A stretch of 64,000 nt of DNA. It comes from Caenorhabditis elegans. Lineage: Eukaryota > Nematoda > Chromadorea > Rhabditida > Rhabditidae. Within the stretch, counting starts at the first letter, position 1, and each line of letters opens with the position of its first letter. The translations under genes were made by a program, and so were the position numbers. The notes beneath the pieces are model-generated. The model ran no database searches, was not told where the DNA came from, and saw only the letters and a list, made by a program, of their open reading frames with translations. This document shows positions 22,685-34,976 of this stretch, one piece after another. The stretch is from positions 2,480,001 through 2,544,000 of the forward strand of contig NC_003280.10 of assembly GCF_000002985.6 (NCBI RefSeq), written 5' to 3'.

Positions 22685-22800
22685 GACAGCCATTCCGTAG
22701 GCCGTCATAGAGACAGAATAAATGGAGAAGGGAGAGAACGAACGATAGAACGAGAGGTCGTAGAGAGCGCAGACTAGGGGTGTAGAGCAGCCTAGTAGAA
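22685..22800 (+). repeat. Diverged dispersed repeat, copy 1
   Basis: GGGACAGCCATTCCGTAGGC and the following purine-rich GAGAGAACGAACG tract recur, diverged, at 23810-23930. No gene content; both lie in the gene-free stretch before the SPK gene. Confidence 0.6.
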
Positions 22801-23809
22801 TTTTTGGGTATTACTGAAAATAGAAAATTACGTAGAATTCTAGTTTGCCGATAAAAAATCCGATTTTTTTGGGAATTCTGAAAAAATGAAAAAAAAATTT
22901 GATAACTAATCTAGAACTTAAATTTCAAAATTTTCAATGCTTTTTTTCCGAACTCTTCACAAAATTTCAGTCTGAACCTCGAAAACTAGAAACTTCTAGC
23001 TCAATTTTGAAATTCCGAGGGGTACGGTAGCGCCAGAAGTACGCAAACACCGACTACAGTACCCCCAAAACACTGAAGTTTACGCGATTTTCGAAATTTG
23101 AGCTGAAAATTTGCAGAGTGATTAAAAAAATGGCGGAGAATTCGAATTTGAAAATTGAAATATCTGAAATTTTTGTTTTGGACTTTTTAAAAATTAAATT
23201 TTCGATTGAAATTAATTAAAATTAAATTTTTGTGGTTATTAAAAAAAAACATTATAAATTTTTAAAACCAAATGTATGTACTCTTGAAAGTGAAAAAACA
23301 ACAGAGATTTTTTGAGATTTGTGCCAGACAAAGTCGTATACAACCCAATTTCCCCTGACCTTCAATTGATGAAAAAACTTTAAACACAATTTTTTTAAAA
23401 ACATTTATTAATAATTATATTGTACCCTGCTTGCCATTTAACTGTTAACAAAAGATTTTTCTTTCTTCTGGATTTTTATTTCTTCTGGCAAAACCAGTAT
23501 TTGATATTAACGAATTGCCTGAAAAAATAATTGAAAAGTAATAGGGACTAAGTGGGTGAAAACTTACACAAATATTGTCCCCTCTTGGATGGTTAGGGAC
23601 TAGGTCAGTAATAAATTTTCTCACACTTGTATTATAATATCGTTTATTGAGCAGAAAAAATATTGAGGAAAACTGAAAAAAAATCATTTAAAACATCAAT
23701 ACCGATTGAAATAAGTAGCAAAAAACTTACATTTACTCGATTTTTGTCTTAAAAAAATATTTAAAAAGCTAAATACTATTTAAAAAATCAATAAAATTGG
23801 GGAAGAATA
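22801..23809. other. Gene-free stretch between two copies of the purine-rich repeat
   Basis: Contains one dispersed GTACGCAAACACCGACTACA repeat (near 23040) and AT-rich filler. Minus-strand frame 23445-23687 has no supporting feature. Confidence 0.5.
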
Positions 23810-23930
23810 CGGGGGACAACCATTCAGTAGGCTGTCTTGGAGGCAGAATGAAGGGAAATTCGGAAAAAGAAAGAGCATTGAGAGATGAGAGACTTGGGCT
23901 GTGAGACACTAGAGGGAATAGATAGTGGAC
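23810..23930 (+). repeat. Diverged dispersed repeat, copy 2
   Basis: GGGGACAACCATTCAGTAGG and a purine-rich tail (GGCAGAATGAAGGG) match the copy at 22685 with many differences. Confidence 0.6.
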
Positions 23931-24869
23931 GGGAGGGTGGAAAATTGATACTTTCTGTAATGATAACAAAACGCAAGATTTTTTTTGTTATCTATATATT
24001 CTAGATTATATTATAAAATACTTTAAAAGTCCAGTTTAGCACAAATTATCGAAAAAAAGATAGTCAGAGCATAATAATTTTAATAATTTATAGAAATGCA
24101 CATTTTTCATGATTTCAAAAATTTTTCTCCACATTTTAATAAAAAAATTTGAATTCCTCGCCATTTTCTTAGTCTATTCCTAAATTTTCCGAAGAAAATT
24201 CGAAAACCGCGTGAAATCCGGTGTTTCTGGGGATACTGTAGTCTGTAGTTGCACACTTTCGGAGCTACCGTAACCCGAGAAATTTCAAAACTGAGCTAGA
24301 AATCTCTAGTTTTAGATTTTCCGACTGAAATTTTGCAAGGAATTCGAATTTTCCTATGCAAATTGTTTTTTAGCTCCGATTTCCTTCATTTTTAATAATT
24401 TTCCAAAGCTCAATTTTGACTGAAAAAATGAACATTTTCGTGAAACTGAAGAAAACCTGAATATTTTCGATAGAATTAAAATTTATTTGATTTTCGGACA
24501 TTCTTCAATGGAAATTTCTCAAGAAATTATAAAATTCCAGTTAAAACGGGAAAGAATTATTATTTTAATTTAAATAATAAATTCTCCCGCACTCTCTCTG
24601 CGTCTCACGCTCTCTAACGCGTGCCAATGGAGCGCGCTTTCAATTTTCTATTTTTAGCATTTTATTTTTTTCAAATTTAAAAACTAATTTTCGACTCGAA
24701 TCCTCGAAATTCTTCGTTTAAAACCAAATTTTCTGAAAAAATCGAATTTTTCGCTTTAATCTAACCTAAAATTCACTGAAAAAGCGCAAAAATTAAAGTT
24801 TTTCTGACATTTTCTCCATTTTTCCGTTAATTTTTGCATTTCCATCAATTTTCCTTACTTTAAAATGTA

Positions 24870-24881
24870 ATTTTCAGCAAA
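24870..24881 (+). promoter_or_regulatory. Probable spliced-leader acceptor of the SPK gene
   Basis: ATTTTCAG at 24870-24877 sits four bases before the ATG at 24882, with no in-frame upstream exon. In nematodes this arrangement usually marks a trans-splice site. A conventional 5' exon cannot be excluded. Confidence 0.6.
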
Positions 24882-27800
24882 ATGAGGTCGGTACGAAGCT
24901 CCTCACGAACTCCGAAGCCAGTGAAACGCTTCGTTTTTGATGAAGACGAGGATCTCGAAGAAATCGATCTGGATGAGGTGGATAACGCCGATTTTGAGCG
25001 GGAAGATGATGGTAAAGCATTGGAAAAACTCGAAAAATGAAACTAAAATTGTGGAAAAGAATTAAAAAATCGAAAAATTCAGCAAATTTAAGTTGAAAAC
25101 GACAAAAATAGATTTTTCTTCAAAAAAATTGAAAAAAATTGGGGAAAATCGGAGTAAATTGAATATTCTATTGTCAGAAATCGAAACTAATTGTAAATTT
25201 GATTTTTTCAGATAAAAATCTTGCAATTTATGCATCAAATCAAATTTTTAAAAAAATCTCAAAAAAAATCCAGGATTTTTTCGAAAATTCCTTCAAAATG
25301 AAGGATTTTTTTTTGGAAAATTCGTTTTTTTGTTGGAAATTTGAATTATACTTAGTATTTTCATCAGTTTTTCCAAAAAAAAACACTATTCTATACGTGT
25401 AGGACTTTAAAAACTCATTTTTTAATCCAAAAATTCTGAAATTTCTGTGACTTGTGTGCTTCTATCCTAATTGATGGTTTGAATAGTTGGTATTCTCGGC
25501 TGAAACATGCAATAAATACCGTATTCCAGCCAACAATTTGTGCAATAGAGCACATTTGTCACCGGGGATGCTGAAGCTATGCCCAAATTTTCATTTTTCA
25601 CTCAAAAACTTGTGAAATTTTTTAATTTTCTTTTTTCAGAAGAAGAAGTGCTCTCGGAGCCATCGGAGAGCCCATACACCTCAACGCCTAAATCCTCGAA
25701 AAGAGTGAATAAAACCCGTGGAACTAAGGATTTCTTTAAAAAAGACGAAAGTTTGCAACTTTTTCGATTTGTGCTCAACGAATGTCGGAGCCAGAAGCCT
25801 GGAAGAGTCGGAAGAGTTGCTAAAAAACGAGTGGGCGTAAATTCAATGAAATATTGGGAACGATATAAACGAGAGATTCAAGGATATCGACTACCGAAAC
25901 AATATCGCTATCAGTAGGGTTTTGTGAACCGTTTAAAATCAAAAATCAAACATTTTAATGAAAAAATTCGAATTCCCTGCAAAATTTGTCGGAAAATCGA
26001 AAACTAGAAGTTTCTAGCTCAATTTTGGAATTTCGAGGAGTACGGTAGCCCCGGAAGTACGCAAACACCGACTACAGTACCCTAAATCACCCGATTTTAC
26101 GGGATTTCCGAATTTTGAGCTGAAAATTCAGGATTAGACTAAGAAAATGGCGAGGATTTCGAATTTCATAATAAAAATGCGGAGAAAACAATTTGCACCT
26201 GAAAATTTTAGAAAAAATGCGAAAAAATACAAAAATGTTGTGGAATTTTTTAAAAAACCCGGATTTCTTTTCGATTTTCAGTTTTATACCAAAAAAATCT
26301 GAATTTTAGCTTTATTTTGAAAAATTGTGCAGCTTTTCAGTCAAAGACCGCGACGCGACCGCAACGCGAACGATTCCGACTATTTTTGCATTTTTGGTAT
26401 CAAATTCGAACTCACTATGAAATTTTAGGCTGAAACGCGAAAACTAGAAGTTTCTAGCTCAATTTTGAAATTTCGAGGGTCACGGTAGCGCCAAAAGTAC
26501 GCAAACACCGACTACAGTACCCCAAAACACCCGATTTTACGCGATTTTCGAATTTCGAGCTGAAAATTCACGGATATACTAAGAAAATGGCGGGGAATTC
26601 GAGTTTGACAATGAAAACTACGAGAAAATTTTTTGAACATTTGAAAATCAACAATTTTCTGAAATTCTTGGACTGAAACTCGGAAATGAGCAGTTTCAGT
26701 GATAAATTCAAATTCCCTGCAAACTGTTGGCCTAAACGCCGAAAACTAGGCATTTCTAGCTCAATTTTGAAATTGCCCGGGTTACGGTAGCGCCAAAAGT
26801 ACGCAAACACCGACTACAGTACCCCAAAAACTGAATTTTACGCAATTTTCGAATTTTAAGCTGACATTTTAGGATTAGACTAAGAAAATGACGGAGAATT
26901 TGAATTTAATATTCAAATTTTGTAGAAAAAATTTTGAACCCCTGAAAAATTGGCGGTTTTCTGAGAATTGGTTTTTTTTTCGCAAAAAAAAAGATTTTCG
27001 CTTTTTACCGAATTTTCTCAGTTTTCTGTGCATTTTTCTAGCAAAAACTCAAGTTTAAGCCGGAATTTTCCATATTTCCGACCATTTTTCGGAGAAAATT
27101 TCAAATTTTAGTTCTAAAAATTTAGATTTCAGCCAAATTTTCAGCAAATTTCCCCAATTTTTTTCAGCTACAGCTTCTACTCGAAATGCTTCTACAAAGT
27201 GCTCGGATTGACGCCAGAAGAAAAAGTTGATCTATATTACGCGTGTGAAATGCCAGTCGTAACCGATGCTGAAAAGCAGTGGCTCGTCGAGCAATTCCAC
27301 GTGGAATTTGACGAATTTGGAGTAATTATTGGCAGTGATGTGTGCACCCATTGGGATGAGGAACACTCGGATTCTGAAGATGATTCGGGTAAAAATTCCG
27401 CTGAAAATTCCATGAAAACCCCCCGATTTTTTGTCTGAAAATCGGTCTGAAGTCAAATTTTCTCGATTTTCATTATCAAATTCAAATTCCCTGCGAAATT
27501 CCAGCTTGAAAATCGAAAACTAGAGGTTTCTAGCTCAATTTTGATATTTTTAGGGGTACGGTAGCGCCAGAAGTACGCAAACACCGACTACAGTAACCCA
27601 GAAACACCGGATTTCACGCGATTTTCGAATTTTGAGCTGTAAATTCAGGGATAGACTAATAAAATAGTGGGGAATTCGAATTTCATATTTAAATTCCGCA
27701 GAAAAAAATTTGAAAATCTGAAAAACCGTATTTTTCTGAAATTCCTAGACTGAAACTCGGAAATTGGCAGTTTCAGTGACAAATTCGAGTTCCCCTCAAA

Positions 27801-30800
27801 ATTTGACACTCAACACAAAAAACTAGAGCTCGCTAGCTCAATTTTGACACTTTGAGGGGTACGGTAGCGCCAAAAATACGCAAACACCGACTACAGTACT
27901 CCCGAAACACCCGATTTGACGCGATTTTCGAATTTTGCGCTGAAAATTCAGGGATATACCAAGAAAATGGTGGAGAATTCAAATTTCATATTCAAATTCA
28001 CTAGAAAAATTTTTGAAAATATGAAAAGTCGGGGATTTTCAGAAAAATCGATTTCCACCCAAAAACCCCCCAAAATAATCGATTTTTTCAGGGAAAAAAG
28101 AGGAAAAGGCAAGAGAAGTGAGCCGATACACGGAATATCACGATGATATGATGTGGAAATTTATTGTGGACAAGATCAGCGAAGGAGCCCAACCAATTAT
28201 CGATAAGCACCCGATTTGGGACGAATTTGTCAAGTTGAATGAAGAAAATGACGTCATTTCGAAGAAATCTGGTCGTAATCATTATGATCGGTTGGTTAAT
28301 TGATTTACAATAAAAATTTCAAAAAAAATTTTTTTTTTTAAATTTTGAAAACATTTTTTTTTCAAAAATTTCCAAAAATTTTTTTTTTCCAGATTCCGCC
28401 GAATTCTGGTCCCAAATCTCCATTTTATGCCATACGACGACTTCACCAAAGCCGTATTATACGAAAGGCTCGAATATCCCATTCCCGAGGAGTACCGAAA
28501 GATGTTAGTGCACCCCCGCTTGCGTTGCGGTCGCGTCGCGGTCGACAAATTTTTTTGTCGAAGTTTTTGATGTTGATTGAAAAACACACGTTTGAGGCTA
28601 AATTTCGATGAAAATTTAGAGTTTTTGGATGAAAATCATATATATTTTCAGGATTTTTCCCAAAAAACGTAATTTTTTCAAGTTTCGGAGTTTTTTCTAA
28701 TAGGTTTCATGATCAAATTCGAATTCTCCGCCATTTTCTTAGTCTATCCCTAAATTTTCAGCTCAAAATTCGAAAATTGCGTGAAATTCGGTGTTTCTGG
28801 GGTACTGTAGCCGGTGTTTGCGTACTTTTGGGGCTACCGTACCCCTCGAAATTTCAAAATTAAGCTAGAAAGCTCTAATTTTCGAATTTTAGCCTAAAAT
28901 TTCCTATTGAGTCCGAATTTGATATAAAAACTGCGAAAAGTTGTTGAAATCGGCCGCGTTGCGGTCGCGTCGCGGTTTTTGACTGGAAAGTTGCAAAATT
29001 CTTCAAAATAACCCTGAAATTCTGATTTTTTTTGTATATAACTGAAATTCGGTGAGGAACATGAGTTTTGTGCGCTGAAAAAATTCCTTGATATCAAAAA
29101 TTCCACTTTTTTTTTTCGTTTTTCCCAAATTTTTCAAGTTCAAAACGTTTTCTCACAATTTTCATTATTTAATTCGAATTCCTCGCCTTTCTATTAGTCT
29201 ACATCGAAATTTTCAGCTCAAAATTCGAAAATCGCGTAAAATTCGGTGTTTTGGGGGTACTGTAGTCGGTGTTTGCGTACTTTTGGCGCTACCGTAACCC
29301 GGGAAATTTCAAAATTAAGCTAGAAAGCTCTAGTTTTCGGGGGGAATATCGAAATTTTGCGAGGAATTCGAATTTGTAATTGGTTTTTGGAAAATGTTGA
29401 AAAAAAAAAATTTTTTTGGACTAAATTTTCCAAAAAAAATTTTTTTAATAAAAAAAAAAAAAATTTTTTTAATAAATATTTTTTCAAAATATTTTTTTTC
29501 ACATTTTTTTTCTAATTTTTCAGCCTCTTCACCACCACCGGCGCTGACATCAACGAATCCGGCTTCATTGAGTATCTACCGCCGTCCACCATACATCAAA
29601 TTTCACCAATTGTTCCAATTCCGTGTCACAAATCGAATCCCAAATTCTCGCAGCTCAAAGAGCCCAAAGATCTCATTTTATGGTCTGAAAGAAAGAAATT
29701 CACACCACGAGAAGACTCACAAATCTGGGAATTTGTCCGCCGAAAATGTGTCGATTCGGCTGGAATTTTTGTGAAAAACGATGTGCTTCGTGGTCGGGGA
29801 ACACTGTTTTTCAAAGATTTTAGGAATACAGAGAGGAAATATGAGAGTATTACGCAACGGTGCGTTTTTCGCGGAAAATTTGAAAATTAACCGAAAATTT
29901 GAATTTGTTTCGAAATTTCGTACAGAAATTCGAATTCCCCGCGGAATTTCAGTTCGGAATTCGAAAACTAGAGCCTTCTAGCTCAATTTTGAATTTTCGA
30001 GGGTTACGGTAGCGCCAAAAGTACGCAAACACCGACTACAGTACCCCAGAAACACCCGATTTGACGCGATTTTCGAATTTTGAGCTGAAAATTTAGGGGT
30101 AGACAGAGAAAATAACGGAGAATTTGAATTTAATATTCAAATTCTATAAAAAACATTTTGAAGTCCTGAAACACCCTGGAACTTGGAACTTTTAAGAAAA
30201 ATGCATGACATTCCACTTTTTCACATTTTATTTAATTAAATTCGAATTTTGCACTAAATTTTGGATATCACCGCGAAAACTAGAGGTCGCTGGCTCAATT
30301 TTGAAATTTCCCGGGTTACGGTAGCGCTGAAAGTACGCAAACACCGACTACAGTACCCCAAAACACCCGATTTCACGCGATTTTCGAATTTTGAACTGAA
30401 AATTCAGGTATAGACTAAACAAAACGTGGGGAGTTCGAATTTCGTACTAAAATTTCTCAATTTCCACCCAAATTTTAAATTTTCAGCTTCGTAGTCCTGC
30501 GTAAATTGATCATGGACACCGACTACTCTCTGAAGCAGAAGCTGGAAATCTACTACGCTATCTCTCAACCAGTTGATGAGGATGCTCTTGACGCGTACGT
30601 TTCAAAGATTTCTGAAATTTCCAGCCAAAAATCTCGAAATTTTCAGATTCAAAAGCATCGCCTGTCTCGTCTTAAATCCGGACGGAACGATTCGATTCGC
30701 AATTTCAAAAAGTTTTTTAATTGGTCGAATTAGTGATGAGCCGGCGAAATTGGAGGCCGAAAATTACTCTTATGTCTATGATTTATTCATTTTCAATGAG

Positions 30801-33800
30801 ACTTTTGGAACGGCGGAGAAGTAGGATTTTTGGGGAATTTTTTGGTGTAAAATTGGCAATTTTAGCCCAAAATGTTCAAATTTACACCCGAAAATCCGAA
30901 TTTTAGCCAAAATTTTCAATTTTCATGATCAAATTCGGATTCCCTGCAAAATTTCAGCTTGAAACTCGAAAACTAGAGGTTTCTAGCTCAATTTTGAAAT
31001 TTCCCGGGTTACGGTAGCGCCAAAAGTACGCAAGCACCGACTACAGTACCCCCGAAACACCCGATTTTACGGGATTTTCGAATTTTGAGCTGAAAATCGG
31101 GGGTATGACTAAGAAAACGGCGGGGAATTCGAATTTGACATTGAAAATACAGATAAAAAAAATTTGAAACTCTGAAAAATACAAATTTCTGTGAATTATG
31201 CTCCGAACATCAATATTCTAGATTTTTCGTAGTGAAATTCGAATTTCTCATCAAATTTTGGTTATAACTGCAAAAACTAGGCGCTTCTAGCTAAATTTTG
31301 AAATTTCGAGGGTTACGGTAGCGCCAAAAGTACGCAAACACCGACTACAGTAGCCCAGAAACACCAGATTTTACGGGATTTTCGAATTTTGAGCTGAGAA
31401 TTGAGTTTTAGACTAACAAAACCACGGAGAATCCGAATTTCATAGCTAAAATTTCGGGAAATTATTTTGAGCATCTGAAAAATTGGAAATTTTCTGGAAA
31501 ATGACTGAAATTCCAAATGTTTTCTAAGTGGCCCGTTTAACCGTGAAATTCCTAAAATTCAAGTTCAAGGGTTACTGTAGCGCCAAAAGTACGCAAACAC
31601 CAAATTTTACGAGATTTTCAAAGTTTGAGCTGAAAATTTATAGTTTCACTGAATAAATTACGGGGAATTCGAATTTGGCATTCAAATTGAGTAGAAAATA
31701 GGATTTTAAACGAAATTTTGGCTTTAAAATTGGATTTTAGCACAAAATTTCAATTTTCAGCCCAGAACCCCTCTGCTCAGTATCTCAAAATCGTGCTGAA
31801 AAATTCATGCTCGTTTCCCAGCTCGTTTTCCGCTTTATCAGCCGATTCGAGGCGTTGGAGGACCGACGAATTGCCTGGATTACACCGAATGCTCAAGTTG
31901 CTCCAAAGGAGCCAGTTCCTGCTCCAAGCAAGAAAAAAAGCGCTTTTGAGTAGGTTTTTCGAGGTTTTTCGCACATTTTTGCCTGAAAAATGTGCAGTTT
32001 TACCTGTTTTTGCCAATTTTTGACCAAAAATTGACTTTTATTTGAAAAAATTACCAAAACCCAACATATCCTAATTTCTGTGACTTGTGTGCTTCTATCC
32101 TAATTGATGGTTTGAATAGTTGGTATTCTCGGCTGAAACATGCAATAAATACCGTATTCCAGTCAACAATTTGTGCAACAGAGCACATTTGTCACCAGAG
32201 ATGCGGAAGCTATGCCCAAATTTTCATTTTTCACCCCAAAAACTTTAGAATTTAGAATTTGAGTTCCAGAATTGAATTCCTCATAAAATTTGGCTGCGAC
32301 ACTCGAAAACTAGAAGCTTTTAGCTTCGTTTTGAAATTTCTAGATAAAACCGCGACGCGACCGCAACGCGTGCTATGAAATTTTCGATTTTCAGACTAAA
32401 CAGAGAGAGATTTGGAGAAAAAATCGAATTGTTAGCCCATAAATTGAGATAGCCTTCAAATTTAAGATTGTTCGTCAAAAAATTTAGAAAAAGTCAAAAA
32501 AAAAATTGAAAAATTCGCAAAAAAACTAATTTTTTAAACGAAAAATTTCAAAAAGTCCCCAAAAATTCTGAAATTTCTGTGACTTGTGTGCTTCTATCCT
32601 AATTGATGATTTGAATAGTTGGTATTCTCGGCTGAAACATGCAATAAATACCGTATTCCAGCCAACAATTTGTGCAATAGAGCACATTTGTCATCGGGGT
32701 TGCGGAAGCTATGCCCAAATTTTCATTTTTGCAGAGCCTATCAATCGAGCCCCCAAACTTTTGACACAATCCAGCGATTTTCTACAAAACGACCTTTCTT
32801 TTGTGGAGATAACTTGTGAGCATTTTCTTGGAACGATTTCAACGAATTTTCCCCATTAATTTCAGCCAAATTCCGCCGAAAAAGCCGTTTCTCGCCGAGG
32901 AAGACGTGAAGCTGGAGCCCATGGAATATGAAAATTCTGAGCAAATTGTGGAAAATGCGGAGATAAAATTGGAGCCCGCTGAAGAGTTGTTGGACGCAGA
33001 AACTGTGACAGTTGAAGAGTTTTTGATGAATTCGTAAGTTTTCTTGTGTATATTTACGGGGGTTAATGTGTCGATTTACGAGATTTTTTGTGTAGATTTA
33101 CGGGCTGTTCGTGTAGATTTACGAGATTTTCTGTGTAGATTTACGAGCAAGTTTTATTGTCGATTTACAAACCAATTTTTTGTCGAATCACGAGGTTTCT
33201 TGTGTAGATTTACAAGGTTTTTGTGTAGATTTACGAGCTAACTTCGTGTAGATTTACGGGGGTTAATGCGTGGATTTACGAGATTCTTTATGTGGATTTT
33301 CGAGGTCCCTTTGTGCAGATTTACGAGATTTTCTGTGTAGATTTACGAGGTTTCTTGTGTAGATTTACGGGGTTTTTTGTGTAGATTTACGAGATCTTCT
33401 GTGTAGATTTACGGGCTGTTCGTGTAGATTTACGAGATTTTCTGTGTAGATTTACGAGCAATTTTTATTGTCGATTTACGAACCAATTTTTTGTCGAATC
33501 ACGAGTTTCCTTGTGTAGATTTACGGGCTCTTCCTGTAGATTTACGAGATTCTTTGTGTTGATTTACGAGGTCCCATTGTGTAGATTTACGGAGTTTCTT
33601 GTGTAGATTTACGAGGTTTTTTGTGTAGATTTACGAGCTAATTTGGTGTAGGTATACGAGCAAATTTTGGTAGATTTACAAGTTTTTTTTGTGTAGATTT
33701 ACGAGGTCCCTTTGTGTAGATTTACGCGGTTTCTAGCGTAGATTTACGAGCTAATTTTGTGTAGATTTACGCGGATCTGCCTATAGATTTTCTAGATTTT

Positions 33801-34625
33801 TTGTGTCGATTCACGAGACTTGCATGTAGATTTACGGGTTGTTCGTGTAGATTTACGAGATTTCCAATGTCGATTTATGAGCTAATTTTGTGTCGATTTA
33901 CGAGATTCTTTATGTGGATTTACGAGGTCCCTTTGTGCAGATTTACGTGGTTTTTGTGTAGATTTACGAAATTTTTTATGTCGATTTACGAGCAAATTTT
34001 GTGTAGATTTACGAGATTTTTCGCCCAAAAAATCCCAAATTTCCAGGTATTCTACTGCTGCTCCATCCACCTCGACCGCGCCGGCACCTCCAAAAGCTCC
34101 CGTCACTGCTCCACCAGCTCCTCAAAAAAGTGCTCAGCTACTGGGAAAAATCGATTTTGCGATTGGAAAAATGCGCGAGAACTTTGACAGATTCCTACAA
34201 TTTGCTCAACAAAATTCGGCGGATTTGACGGTCGTCCAACGATATCGATATGATGCTCAGATGCAGGTCAATTTTTCGAAATTGATGTGACTTTACCCTG
34301 AAAATGTGCAATTTTTGACTGAAAATTGGCCTTTTTCACGAAAAAAATGTCCCAAACCCCCTGAATTCATAAATTTCTGTGACTTGTGTGCTTCTATCCC
34401 AATTGATGGTTTGAATAGTTGGTGTTCTCGGCTGAAACATGCAATAAATACCGTATTCCAGTCAACAATTTGTGCAATAGAGCACATTTGTCACCGGAGA
34501 TGCGGAAGCTATGCCCAAATTTTCATTTTTCACCCAAAAAAACTTGGTTTTTTTTTCAGCAAATGACGGAGAAATTCACCAAGGATGTGAGCAAGGTGCT
34601 GAGTGGAGATTCAATCAAGAGATGA
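24882..34625 (+). CDS. Three-SPK-domain protein, 13 exons
   Basis: Exons: 24882-25011, 25640-25913, 27168-27388, 28092-28290, 28393-28503, 29524-29859, 30487-30594, 30647-30820, 31761-31949, 32735-32815, 32866-33033, 34047-34266, 34560-34625. They sum to 2277 nt (758 residues) with every phase consistent. An acidic N-terminus (residues 1-60) precedes three SPK-like domains: about 68-190 (LFRFVLNECRS...KVLGLTPEEKVDLYYAC), 220-345 (MMWKFIVDKISEGAQPIIDK...RRILVPNLH) and 375-500 (QIWEFVRRKC...LKQKLEIYYAISQPVDEDAL). A less conserved C-terminus has an acidic stretch and a Pro/Ala-rich linker (STSTAPAPPKAPV). SPK domains are a nematode-expanded module found in proteins with chromatin or nuclear links; the molecular role is unknown, so a nuclear function is only inferred. 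Introns are unusually repeat-rich for the coding length. Confidence 0.85.
25435..25610 (+). repeat. ~160-bp intronic repeat, copy 1
   Basis: Starts AATTTCTGTGACTTGTGTGC and ends GCCCAAATTTTCATTTTTCA. Lies in intron 1 of the SPK gene, just before exon 2. Related copies at 32070, 32570 and 34370, all in the same strand as the gene. Confidence 0.85.
26030..31610. repeat. Dispersed TACGGTAGCGCCAAAAGTACG repeats filling SPK-gene introns
   Basis: About thirteen copies: near 26045, 26485, 26785, 27558, 27858, 28800 (inverted), 29258 (inverted), 30005, 30315, 31013, 31315 and a half copy at 31572. Each is embedded in a longer ~150-bp consensus containing TTCTAGCTCAATTTTGAAAT and CACCCGATTTTACGCGATTT. 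No exon contains one. Confidence 0.85.
32065..32240 (+). repeat. ~160-bp intronic repeat, copy 2
   Basis: In intron 9 of the SPK gene; carries AACAGAGCACA where other copies have AATAGAGCACA, and CCAGTCAAC instead of CCAGCCAAC. Confidence 0.85.
32565..32734 (+). repeat. ~160-bp intronic repeat, copy 3, abutting an exon
   Basis: Its 3' end, TTTTCATTTTTGCAG, is itself the splice acceptor of exon 10 (32735). The host gene thus seems to use repeat-derived sequence as a 3' splice site. Confidence 0.8.
33040..34035 (+). repeat. Minisatellite, ~19-bp unit GTGTAGATTTACGAG...
   Basis: About 45-50 imperfect units based on TTTTGTGTAGATTTACGAG fill almost all of intron 11 (33034-34046) of the SPK gene. 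A larger period is visible: the block near 33100-33200 is repeated near 33410-33510 (shared CCAATTTTTTGTCGAATCAC). Open frames over it are repeat artefacts. Confidence 0.92.
34365..34540 (+). repeat. ~160-bp intronic repeat, copy 4
   Basis: In the last intron of the SPK gene, ending about 20 bp before the acceptor of exon 13. Same orientation as the other three copies. Confidence 0.85.
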
Positions 34626-34976
34626 AGATGACCGAGGGATTCGAGATTTTATTGTTTTTTTTTGTTGTTTTCTCTCAATTGTTGTCATAATGAAATCAGT
34701 CACGCGCTTCTGGATTCCTTCGTATTAATGGCATGAAATGGCAGATTTTGACGAGTTAGGCCGGGGTCGATTTACGGCGCGTTGCGTGTTGAAGTCTTGG
34801 AAGTCTGTATCGATAGACCACCCGACGTCATTCTCTTTTGACTTTTTGCATGTCAAATATAATCTCATATAGTCGTATATATAGTATTTAATTAATAAAT
34901 TTCAGTAAAACGGGTATTATGATAACAACAGAGAAAACAAAAAAGAAAGAAAAGTTAAAAGGTTCGATCTCGGTGA
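34626..34976. other. Convergent intergenic spacer
   Basis: 351 bp between the 3' ends of the SPK gene (+) and bath copy A (-). Contains TCGATTTACGGCGCGTTGCG near 34767, a short repeat-like motif, and no gene. Confidence 0.6.

Noticed and set aside
33040..34035. Regular spaced repeats resembling a CRISPR array
   Set aside because: Units are ~19 bp head-to-tail without unique spacers, inside a spliced eukaryotic intron; it is a minisatellite.
33044..34187. Cys/Arg/Phe-rich frames over 33-34 kb
   Set aside because: Products of the GATTTACGAG minisatellite; only the part from 34047 is a genuine exon, in another reading.
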